A stretch of 64,000 bases of DNA from Opisthorchis felineus (taxonomy: Eukaryota; Platyhelminthes; Trematoda; Opisthorchiida; Opisthorchiidae). Location: NCBI GenBank assembly GCA_004794785.1, contig SJOL01005866.1, positions 66,565-130,564 of the forward strand. The letters are read 5' to 3'. The translations under genes and the position numbers were made by a program. Below, one piece after another: positions 55,201-64,000 of this stretch; within the stretch, counting starts at the first letter, position 1; every line of letters starts with the position of its first letter. The notes beneath the pieces are model-generated. The model was not told the DNA's origin and did no database searches. It was given only the letters and a program-made list of their open reading frames with translations.

Positions 55201-58200
55201 TTTAATGTTTCCACACTGAAGCAAGCAGGACGACAGGTGGCCCTTGCTCGTACGCTGGATTATCTGTGCATTGATGTATGATGTCTGTCTGAAACAAGGA
55301 TACAAAATGCAAGTACTGTAATTGAACTGACCGCCCCCTAGCTCTCTTCCAACTCATGGCTGCGCACCTCTGGTGATGCAGAAGCCGCTGCAGCTGGATA
55401 TGCCGGCGTTGGTGTTGTATTAAGCGACCAAGCAGAAGCGGTTCGTATGGCAATGTCTGTAAGAGAATTTCCAGAAGGTGGGATCTGTCGCAACCTGTTT
55501 TCATGTCCGCTTACGCCCCAACGGACTGTAGCTCTGAATCTGGCCAAGACAGTTTCTATGACGCTCTAGATGCTCTTTTACAGCAGGCTAAAAGCTGAGA
55601 CAGTTGTGTTCGCTGGTGACAAACGTTCAGGTAGGTAGACTAAGCGCTGCTGAAGCCTAATTGGGTGGTCTTCTTGGGTTGGATACGGGGCGCACAGACA
55701 ACGGAAATTTTCTACTTCAGATGTGTGCCGATCACAGACTGTTCTGTTGCAAGACCGATTTCTGGAATCGCTGATATCAGTTGACCTCAGTTACCGGTGA
55801 TGAGGGTCAATCACCGCCTGCCGCTCCTTCTGGAACACCAGCGTGGACTCCGACCATGTACCTGTGCGCTGCTGCTTTTCAGGTCTACACAAAACGCGCA
55901 CACCTCGCTTAGCCACTGAGAATCTAGTGTGCCCAGAAACAAAACTTTCAGAACCGGCTCCTCGAACCCCTGCCGGACCGTCCCACGTCGGATATAAATG
56001 GCCACTAGAAAGAGATATTCACAGTGCTACTCAAAGCTGGAACTTCCTTTTGCGGTGCAACCCAGCCAACCTCATCCAAACATTGGATCTCTGATAGGAC
56101 TGTGGCTTTGTTGGAGGCTCGGTGGCAGATTCCTTCTGGTCGCAACCACAATTCAACCCGACGACGAACTGAGTGTTCTTGCTTGGTTGCACCGAAAGAC
56201 CGAAGAAATGGAAGGGGCAAAATGTCCTGCAAGTGTCCGCAGGCTGTTCCACGTGAATTGTACGACGGCTCCTTGGAAGCCTCTTGTCAGTGAAACCATC
56301 AGGGACCAGAATGCCTCTGGTATCCAGCAAAGGAAAACGTTTGGACCGCTGAGCACAATATTTAAAACAACAATTTTGTTGGCCACGTGCTGCCTCCGGT
56401 GCGGACTGCCGGCCTTCAACAGAAAGGTGGACTGCGAATACGGACCCCCCTAAGTCCCAAAACTGTCCGAGTGTGTATCTCTACTCAAGCTTCATCTTGC
56501 TCCTGGCCGTGACGATATTTCACCTGGTCTATTCAAGGATGGCAGTGAACTCCTCAGTCAATACTTGTCTGTCCTATTTGGCTCTGTCTGGGAGAAAGAC
56601 CGTCCCAGACAACTGGAGTGAATCGTTAATAGTGCCTGTTTTCAAAAAAGGTACTCGCAGTGGATGTGGTAACCATAGAGATCTTAGTTTGACTCCCGTT
56701 GTAACAAGGCTTCTGGCGCCACCTGCTCTTCGTGTTCATCCGGCGGACCGTGAAAGCCTCACCCGTGGGTAACTGGCGGGATTTCGACCGGGTAGAGACT
56801 GCGTCCACCATATTTTCACACTCCGTCAGGTTTCAGAGCAACGACATAGTTATAGACGACCCACAATCTTGATAGTCCTTGACTTGAAGGATGCGTTCAA
56901 TTCCGTCGACCGATTAGCGCTGTTAACCAGACTTGCTCAATAGGGTATGCCCCAGAAGTCTGTGAACATGATCGGGTCCCTATATTCACATACTTCGGGG
57001 TGTGTGAGAGTTCATAGTGAGCTCTCCAAAGGCTTCCTACAAAAAAGTGGTGTCCGGCAAGAATGTCCACTCCGTTCTTATTCATCTCCGTCATTGGTGA
57101 AATAATAAGGCGGACGCTGGAAGGTCTTCAAGCCTCGCAGTTCAAATAATTGCTGGTGAGAATCTTGTCGATATGGAGTACGCAGACGACATCGCCCTCA
57201 TCTTTGAAGCACAAGCCATGTTGAATAAACTGATGACCATCATACCTTCTTTCGGCATGCGCCTTGCACCTTCAAAGTGTAAAGTCATGCTTCAGAACAT
57301 GCAGTTTCTGAACACATCCCTTACAATTTAAGGAGAATCACTGGAGGTTTTAGAGAATTTCACACGCCTCGGTAGTTGTATTAGCTCTGACGAAAGTGTC
57401 TGATGACATCAGTGTAAGAATCTGAAAGACTCGTATCACGTTTGCTAAGTTGCGTCACGTGTCAAAAAGGCATATTACTGGGTTGGTTGTACCGGGCCAC
57501 AGTAAGGGTATATTTTATGGTTTTGAAACATGGCCTCTGCGGCGTCTTCAGGTTTTGACCACTTATGCCTCAGAAGCGTTACTGTTGTCAATTGGCATCA
57601 ATGAGTTCGTAACGAGATAATTAGAAAACGGGTTTTCGGTTGTGGCGGGCACTTCAATGGCGGAAGATATCCAATACCATCATTTGTGATGGCTCGGCCA
57701 GATGCTACGCATTTTGAAACACCGTCTATCAAGACGGATGTTGTCCTCTGTGTTTCCCTCAAAATGACGCAAACCGCGAGGTTGACGACGTACCACTTGG
57801 CAGAAAAGTGTGAAGGAGGTTACGAAGAGTTTGGGTGCTGTTGTTGCAGTCTGCCTTCCAGGATGGTATCCCTCTGACTCCTGCGCTTGGCTGGCGATAT
57901 TACAAATAATGGCGCTCGTGTTGTCGGTTTTCAGGTTATCTGATTGAGCGCTTGGAGGTGCATGCACCTCAGAATGCTTGCGAAAGGCCAGCACCAGGTC
58001 CCTCCCTCTCTTCTTTTCATTCTAAGGCTTCTAATATAATCAGGTAAGCTTTGCAGTTGTATGGCTTTGAAGCATCAGTGTCAATAGTGATGCTGCTGTC
58101 TCTAATGATGATGACCTAGGGTAGGAACCGACTTGTACTTGTGAGGTACGGAGTCGTCTTTCTACCTCACTGAAAATGGAACAAATTCCGGTCACCACGG

Positions 58201-61200
58201 ATGGCGAGTGCGCACTCCTAGTTGTCACAAGTTTGTTGATAAATTTGGCGATCTCTGCATTTGGCTTTTGAGTGTTGAAGCATTCAGGGAAGGAATTTAA
58301 GAAGGCCTGCCCAATGATAAGGAAATAAATGGAAACTAATCGATCTGGTGGTTGACTGTACTCATTAACTCAACAACATTAAAATTTCTGAACTGGGTAG
58401 AATGAGACTTAGTACCACAGCAATCGAGGCGTCATCATCATCATTATCAGTTGTAAGAACCGCGTACTTGTTGTACAGTGGTTGTAGCTGCCACAATTTC
58501 GTCCATCGATGATATGAAGAAAGGAGTAAAAGTGGATGGGGAAGGGACTTAGTCATCATCATAATCAGCTGTAAGAACCGCCTAATGCTCGTACAGTGGT
58601 TGTAGCTGCCACAGTTTCGTTCACCGATGATTTGTGGAGGTGGGGCAAGTAGCTGCGCATTAGAGGCGGGAGCTGATAAATTGGTACTAGCCCATCACAA
58701 TCATTCCGAGGTGCCTACACTTCCAGATACTCAAACAACCTGGACAGTGTTCTGTCTCGGGGAAGGCAATCAGATTGTTGCAGAAAAATGTTGAAGATGG
58801 AAAGTACCGTATTCTGCGCGGGAAGATTAGCTTTCAGGAGTCGTTTCATAATAGTAGGTATTGTGTTGCTAAAAACTCACTGACCTGCATGTTTCACGTA
58901 TGTGTTATATGCACCTTTTGCTCTAGTGTTAGTTTGAAACTCGTTCGTTATACCAGCATTGTCTGTTTTGAGGACAATATATCGGTGAGCGAGGAGGTCG
59001 TACGGCGGATTCTTTTTAATTGCATGGCCTTTCCTCAGTCCTTCAATTAACCTTTACTGTGAGGTGTAGATTGTAGTCATAGCATGTAGTGCAAGGTGAC
59101 AGCTAATATGTTTAACATTTCATTTTCTGTCTCTTGAAATCTATAAGATTCCTGAGTAACTGAAATACCCTGAGATGCTAAAACGTATTGTTACGTTCGT
59201 TCGCAGAATCGTTCAGCATTTAACTTCTCTGTTTTCCCCATGTTATTTGCAACCTCTTCAGCTGACTTCTCATTCTTCTTCGGTCAACACATTCACAGTA
59301 GTGAACTCGTTTTTCATTGGACCGCTTTTAACCATGCTGCCCAGGTAGATGTATTTCGGTGTCTTTCATAGTGCTGGTTCTCGGGCTACAGTAGTCCAGT
59401 GCAGTCTACAGTCGGACGGAATTTCCAGAGCTCACTTCCGCAGGCTGATGCAGCAACAACTAAAATGACCGGAAGGAATAGTCTGGGGGGGGGGGACTTG
59501 ACTTCACCGCCGTCCAGTAGTTGGTTCGAAATGTTCATTGGAAAGTGTACCTTAATGGCGCTATTTGCCGTGACAGAGGTCTGCTGACTTGTGGCCTGTC
59601 TAGTTGCTCTTCCCATTTACTATATCCAGGTTCACTTTATTGATGGTTCACTGCAACCACGCGCGCCAGTTTGTCAGTTTACTGGATTATGAATCACTGC
59701 AGGAACGAACTCCTGTATAACGGTGGTATGCTGTGTTCTGTTAGCCAGAATAATGCACGCTGGCTGCTCACCATTGCTGTACACCTGAAGACGGCTTCCA
59801 CGTTCCTTCTGGGAGTTGAGCATATGTCGTTTATTTTGTATTTTGAAGAGCATGGTCACAAATATAAAAAGTAAATCCAGGCGATGGATGTGAAAGGGTG
59901 TACAGGAGAATAGTAGGTAAGACGAGGAAAGCGTTCGATTCGAAGCCGTGCCAGCAACTGTTCCAGTCGGACAAGATGACTCCCAATATGTGTAAAAAAA
60001 TTTGGTATGGGAACACACATGTAAAGACCAGCAACCGAAGAAATGACAGTGCTGAATGCTCTTCAAAGCGCAGTAAGCGCTAGCACTCTCAAGACTCGCA
60101 CATCAGGCACAAAGTATCCGTCATACTGGGTCAGGTGTGAAAGTCAATGGCAAGAATGAACACTCAACACTATGTACCACGCAGAGAGCCCAAAATGACG
60201 AGCAAACACACATTGACTGTAACCTTAGGAAGCCCCAGTCCAATAGCAGCCTTGGCGGATTGAGAAAGCATATCTCTCGATATGAAATCATCATCGGTTA
60301 GTGGACCAAAAAGTTGACATCACAATCGACTGCATGTAGGGCAGAGATGATGGCGTGGAAACAATCATCAGCCCCATACTCCCGCTTTTCATTCCACACA
60401 GTTACTCCGCGCCCATCCGAGACTATGCTTACGTCTATCACAGTTACTCGGCGCTCCCGAACAGCGATTAGGTCAGGCTTGATGAAAGACGTCGATGTAC
60501 ATGCTCTCAAATCGAAGATGGAGTATCCCAGGCGACGGAGACGTTTCGTAAGTTTCCTTGTGGCCTGACTATGAGGAGAACATCTAGCATCATGTGTGAT
60601 CTAGCAGGACTGCGGAATATGCAGGAAACTCCGGTTGACCGCAGTTTCCACGACAGGATCTGTTGAACACCATGACCACGCCGGGCGCCTCGAACTCTAC
60701 TCCTCAGTAGATTGCACAAGAGCTGGATACCCGAAGAAACGCTTTCTAAAAACAGGCCATTGATTCGAAAGAAGCGAAGTGACCAACTCTTGCAAATCGC
60801 GACCATCAGTGCTGGTATGCAAGCAGTTACCGATTGCGGTTTGCGTATCACAAGACGGATATGACTTGTCAGCCAGGTGCAACAGTGACTTGTTCGGAGC
60901 ATGGAACACCTGAAGTCATCACTAAACGAAGCATCATTCTGCGTTGAGTTGGCTCGTCGGCGGTGTTGACTGGGGCCAATCTTCGTGAGAAACTGAAGTG
61001 AACTATCAGCACAGGCTAATTGGCGACCACGTTTGTGCCAAAACGTTCATGAACGTGAATTTGCTGGTGGGTTACCAAGCCAGCTTACGGCACTTGCCAC
61101 AGTTCTCACACGTGACACCTGTGGGTCTTTCTTGTGCACTTGTTGGAGCTAGTGCAGAGGCGCCAACTGAAACAATGTTCACTGTCTAAAGTAATCACTA

Positions 61201-63799
61201 CGTTGAAACCAAACATGACACTCGGCCTGACATTCCAGCTACCCAAGTGGCACCACGAAGGTGGGGCTCTGCGCCCCGAATGCTACTGCTACCACCATTT
61301 CAATGGAGGCTTTCTGTCAACTAATTACATCGTATAACTCGTATTTCTAAATTACGGTCATGAATAATTTCAAAACATGTTTTTAACGTCCTTTAATTAA
61401 TCGTGGCAATTTAGGTTACTATGCGCTTCCTAGTCGTGCTACTCAGCCGCACTTTAGCATTCGAGGTCTTGTCGTTAGTAAGCAGATCGATACGGTGTCC
61501 AACAAAATGCGGTCGTCCGTAGTATAGAGCATACCAGATGCTTGTTTAATCCTCCGTGCAATTCTCTGAACTGCTACTGAGATGAACCCACGAGGCTTGA
61601 ATGTATTCCCCTGTTAGCGATAGTTTGTTGATAGGTACGCTTGTTTCAGTGAACAGGGGGTCAGGGAAGCAAACCTTAAAAGCAAGTCATGTAGATTCAT
61701 TTTGACAACAGATAGTCTAGGTAACTGTAATAACGGTATTTTCCTCAGCTTAGTTCTCGGTCTGTGCCTCCCAAGCTAGCGCTCACGTCAAAACCAACCA
61801 CCAAGGATGCACAAGGTATATTAACACCCAAAACGAAGTCAAAAACATCTGTACAGCGCTTCGTATATATAGTGTAAGCGGTGGCAACTTTCTGGAAATT
61901 CGGACGCCTTCTGGATGTGCCATTGGCAACCGGCATTTGGCTAATACTGCGTCATGATTGGCTGTTGGGTCCAGATCTTCGACCAATCACATCTCGGCTT
62001 GATGCCGGGGTGGCAAGCGTCCCGAAATTTTGGCCAATCTTGCGCGGGGTAGGCTTCTCGGCCGTAGCAGCACCTGACTGCGAGCGGTAAGCGGGATCCG
62101 TGTGGAATTCCGCCTAACAGTAACCCAAATGTGAGCCGGACTCGTACCGTTCCTTGAAGAATCAGTGAATATACTTTTCGCGTTAGGCAAAGCTGATGGA
62201 TGTATTTTTACTTTGGGTGATGTTTGTTAGGTATGCTGCTAGCCAGTGACCTCAGGTGAGTGTTGTAAATAGGCGGCACGACGAAAAGCGCGCAGTAATT
62301 TGGGTAGGAATGATCAGTAAGCATACGGCGGATATGTTGAAGGATTTCGGCACAAGTTTTCTGGCGTGGCAAGTTGGTACGAATCCTTCAGGGAGATGCT
62401 CGAGTGAGGTAGCTGACCAGATGAATTTCCAAAATCCTGTGTACATAACCTGATCTTTAAGTTTAAGATAAAAAAGGCAATCGTTCGGCTGTAGCACCCT
62501 TTCGTTGCCTAGCTTCCATGCCACCCGAAGGAAGCACGAGGGTTGTGATACTGCCAGGTTGCCCAAGCCCATGCAGGAGAAGTCGAGTTGCAGATTTCGG
62601 ATGCGAACCACGGACTTTCAGGTCAGTAAATTCGCGACCTAACTACTGAGCCATCTCGCCCCCAATTTTTTGAGTTTAGGTATACTTTTACTTCCTGCTT
62701 AGGTCAATATCTATCCATTTTTGCTCAGTGTTGGAGCCTGGTGGGTTGCATCAATGCTACGGATGTGAATGTTCGCTTTTTGCATACGCTTTTTAGACCA
62801 TTGCTACGATTACGTTATTATGGTTATACAACACTGAAACACCGTTGTATGGAATTCGTCCTTACTATAACTTGAGTTTATATGCGTAGAAATTCATAAG
62901 GATTGAATCGGACTCGTGTGTAAGTTCCAAAATCTTTGTACTAATTTGTTGACAGTGCTAAAGACTGGATTCTCTAGAACTTGGTTAATCAAAATAGAAC
63001 GTCGGTTTTGCACCAACTTATTCTACTCCGTTGAGAATTTTGGTGATTGGTTCTCGTGCCATTTTTTGTTACTACTGGAACCATTCTTGCAGAGTCGTCG
63101 AGTGTTACGTATGAAACGTTTGCGACTCTGCCGCTTAACCCATAGTAGTGGCGAATTCAAAAGTAGGACAGCTGTGCTAAATCAATTGGCAGCACATCTG
63201 CCCGGAAGGACAGAGGTCGCGGGTTGAAGCCCCGTCCAAAGACTGTCTTTTCGTTTGCATCATGTGAACTTGGGTTCACGTTCAAGACTAAGGTACTTTG
63301 TTGTTGTTTCGATTTTTGTGAGTTTGACAGAGCCTGCTTGCTTCAACCAACCGGTTTAATAAAGATTTAACGTGCCTTCTGGGGCCACAAATGCAAAGGT
63401 TATTGGAAATCACATTATTTCGATTTGGTCTGGGTAGAATGGAGTCTTCCCTCTCGGGTAAACGGTGAAACTGACAAAGTTGCTGTCTATACATAGCAGT
63501 TTTCATCCCCGAAAATGAGGCACTTTTGTCAGCACAGGCCTTCCGTACTGCTCCACGCACTTCCAGTTACCACGTTTCGGTCTACATATTGTTTCCCGTT
63601 TCAGACTACGGTGCCGTTGCGCTTTGAACTGGAATCTCAAGCCACAGGATCAGGGTCTACTGTACTGGGTGTTAATGGCCCAAATCTCAGTTCAACTGCA
63701 CGCCGTATCCTCGAAAGTTTGGAACGTTTTACAACACCACTGGCAACAGCCGACCGTATCCCCACGCCACTTCATTCTCAACCTTGTACGCCAATTTTG
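52242..63799 (+). CDS. NUP153: NUP153 homologue (nuclear pore basket nucleoporin), 5' part, exons 1-4
   Basis: NUP153 anchors to the nuclear ring and basket of the pore and takes part in import, export and lamina contacts. The first 299 residues are present. A basic start (RQQKRRK) runs into [15 protein letters not shown], matching the amphipathic N-terminal segment of vertebrate NUP153 (ILSRVTESVKNIVPGW). At the end of exon 3, [13 protein letters not shown] matches the family's [12 protein letters not shown]; exon 4 has [20 protein letters not shown], matching [19 protein letters not shown]. The zinc fingers and FG repeats lie beyond the window. The start ATG has an in-frame TAA two codons upstream. 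Introns are 74, 34 and 10553 bases; all exons are phase 0 and the last donor (GTGAGT at 63800) shows the gene continues. Confidence 0.92.
52373..52441 (+). CDS. NUP153: NUP153 exon 2
   Basis: Twenty-three codons, [20 protein letters not shown] then VNT, the N-terminal amphipathic segment. Donor GTAGGT; intron 2 is 34 bases (52442-52475). Confidence 0.88.
52476..53051 (+). CDS. NUP153: NUP153 exon 3
   Basis: One hundred and ninety-two codons, [16 protein letters not shown] and on to MRRHDLFK. It is serine-rich in the middle with a basic SSKRQRL patch (a possible nuclear localisation signal) and KTTYGGAA near the end. Donor GTAAGT. Confidence 0.93.
54383..54573 (-). repeat. tRNA-derived SINE, copy 9
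   Basis: Reverse orientation, TCATTCAGCAGTAACACCC at the low end and CCAACCACGGACCTTTCGG with GACCCATCTCGCCCC at the high end. NUP153 intron 3. Confidence 0.83.
54590..54885 (+). mobile_element. RTE LINE fragment
   Basis: Similar by eye to 55990-56190 of the neighbouring plus-strand RTE copy (shared blocks include GCGGTACAACTCAGCCAACT against GCGGTGCAACCCAGCCAACC and TTGGATCTTTGATAGGA). It is a displaced or duplicated piece of the endonuclease-linker region. Confidence 0.5.
54950..57990 (+). mobile_element. RTE-type LINE, nearly full length, heavily mutated
   Basis: In order on the plus strand: 5' region (54950-55065), endonuclease start [20 protein letters not shown] near 55190, more endonuclease to about 55900, a linker, then [22 protein letters not shown] (about 56600), [17 protein letters not shown] (about 56865), [13 protein letters not shown] (about 57175). 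A C-terminal region reaches about 57990. Many stops and frameshifts are present. It occupies NUP153 intron 3 in the same orientation as the gene. Confidence 0.75.
58429..58640 (+). repeat. tandem duplication of a roughly 90-base unit
   Basis: GTACAGTGGTTGTAGCTGCC with GTAAGAACCGC before it and TTTCGTCCATCGATGAT after occurs at 58445-58515 and again, slightly changed, at 58570-58632. Each is preceded by CATCATCAT. NUP153 intron 3. Confidence 0.7.
60298..60960 (-). mobile_element. R2-like LINE C-terminal remnant
   Basis: The minus-strand frame 60298-60510 reads [20 protein letters not shown], then [16 protein letters not shown], the pattern of the C-terminal endonuclease part of R2-type LINEs. 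Upstream, across a stop and a frameshift, are a decayed Cys/His segment with [20 protein letters not shown] and the block [18 protein letters not shown] (60700-60905). It is clearly dead and truncated. R2 assignment rather than another restriction-like-endonuclease LINE is tentative. Confidence 0.6.
62479..62665 (-). repeat. tRNA-derived SINE, copy 10
   Basis: Reverse orientation, AATCGTTCGGCTGTAGCACC at the low end and TGCGAACCACGGACTTTCAG with GAGCCATCTCGCCCCC at the high end. NUP153 intron 3. Confidence 0.85.
63155..63240 (+). repeat. tRNA-like segment
   Basis: AAATCAATTGGCAGCACATC resembles an A box region and TCGCGGGTTGAAGCCCCGTC a T arm, upstream of NUP153 exon 4. The T loop has TTGAAGC rather than TTCGAAT. 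A SINE head or tRNA relic is more likely than a gene. Confidence 0.35.
63605..63799 (+). CDS. NUP153: NUP153 exon 4 (last in window)
   Basis: Sixty-five codons after acceptor GTTTCCCGTTTCAG, starting [12 protein letters not shown] and including [16 protein letters not shown] and DRIPTPL. Donor GTGAGT. Joined to exon 3 there is no gap against the family alignment, so no exon is missed in the 10.55 kb intron. Confidence 0.93.
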
Positions 63800-64000
63800 G
63801 TGAGTTGACCAGACCTGTATCCTGTTGTGCTGCGTATATGGCGCTTGCTACTGTTGGTGCTCCACTGTAATTTACGAGTCATTGCCTATGACTGCCAGTG
63901 TGTGGTCTTGATGATTGTGGCGCAACCTCTATATCGGTCCTTATTTTGCTTTTTTGTCGACCGTAGTTCATCAAAAGGTGCGGTAGCTTGATAGAACCTT

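Larger units (their letters stand above)
53052..63604 (+). other. NUP153 intron 3 (10,553 bases), overview
   Basis: Contents in order: 53.05-54.38 kb unassigned; SINE copy 9; RTE fragments 54.59-57.99 kb; a tandem duplication at 58.43-58.64 kb; 58.65-60.29 kb unassigned, with an eleven-base G run near 59486; R2-like remnant 60.30-60.96 kb; 60.97-62.47 kb unassigned; SINE copy 10; 62.67-63.15 kb unassigned; tRNA-like segment; then the exon 4 acceptor. No missed NUP153 exon is expected because exons 3 and 4 align to the family without a gap. Confidence 0.7.

Noticed and set aside
501..62665. tRNA genes at the many A box and B box sites
   Set aside because: Each head is followed by the same SINE body and tail, so these are retroposed tRNA-like sequences rather than tRNA genes.
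1..64000. Bacterial-type features (operons, ribosome binding sites, CRISPR arrays)
   Set aside because: The introns, SINEs and LINEs show eukaryotic DNA, and no regularly spaced short repeats were seen.

Overview
This is eukaryotic genomic DNA: two intron-containing animal genes sit in a sea of degraded transposons. Very short introns (31-43 bases) mixed with multi-kilobase transposon-filled ones, RTE- and CR1-type LINEs, an abundant tRNA-derived SINE and fragments of other element types suggest a parasitic flatworm with a large repeat-rich genome. A diphyllobothriid-type tapeworm is my best guess; this is an inference, not read directly from the sequence.

Minus strand, 35900 down to 9203: a complete SAS-6 (SASS6) homologue, the centriole cartwheel protein. 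I assembled 16 exons in which every splice phase agrees, giving 759 residues. Exons 1-8 are packed into about 1 kb (35900-34882) with seven introns of 31-38 bases. Exons 8-16 are then spread over nearly 26 kb by introns of up to 9.1 kb holding SINEs, RTE LINE pieces and a retrotransposon gag reading frame.

Plus strand, 52242 to beyond the right edge: the 5' part of a NUP153 homologue (nuclear pore basket). Exons 1-3 lie within 810 bases, followed by a 10.55 kb intron and exon 4 (63605-63799). The gene continues outside the window. All four exons are phase 0.

The two genes are divergent. The 16.3 kb between their start codons holds two nearly identical CR1-like LINE copies in opposite orientation (36281-37117 minus; 49990-51474 plus), and an unrecognised long repeat present as two inverted copies (about 38.85-41.5 kb plus; 43.9-46.1 kb minus). 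It also holds a possible unrecognised minus-strand gene (49456-49981, perhaps 51475-51631) lying against the CR1 insertion.

Region by region: 1-9.2 kb, no recognised gene, one SINE, a tRNA-like segment and a foldback element with hammerhead-like motifs; 9.2-35.9 kb, SAS-6 with repeat-filled introns (RTE 3' fragment at 12-13 kb, a nearly full RTE at 26.8-30.2 kb, further RTE pieces to 32.05 kb, gag at 32.3-33.25 kb); 36-52 kb, repeat-rich intergenic DNA; 52.2-64 kb, NUP153, whose intron 3 holds a SINE, a degraded plus-strand RTE (54.6-58.0 kb), an R2-like LINE remnant (60.3-60.9 kb) and another SINE.
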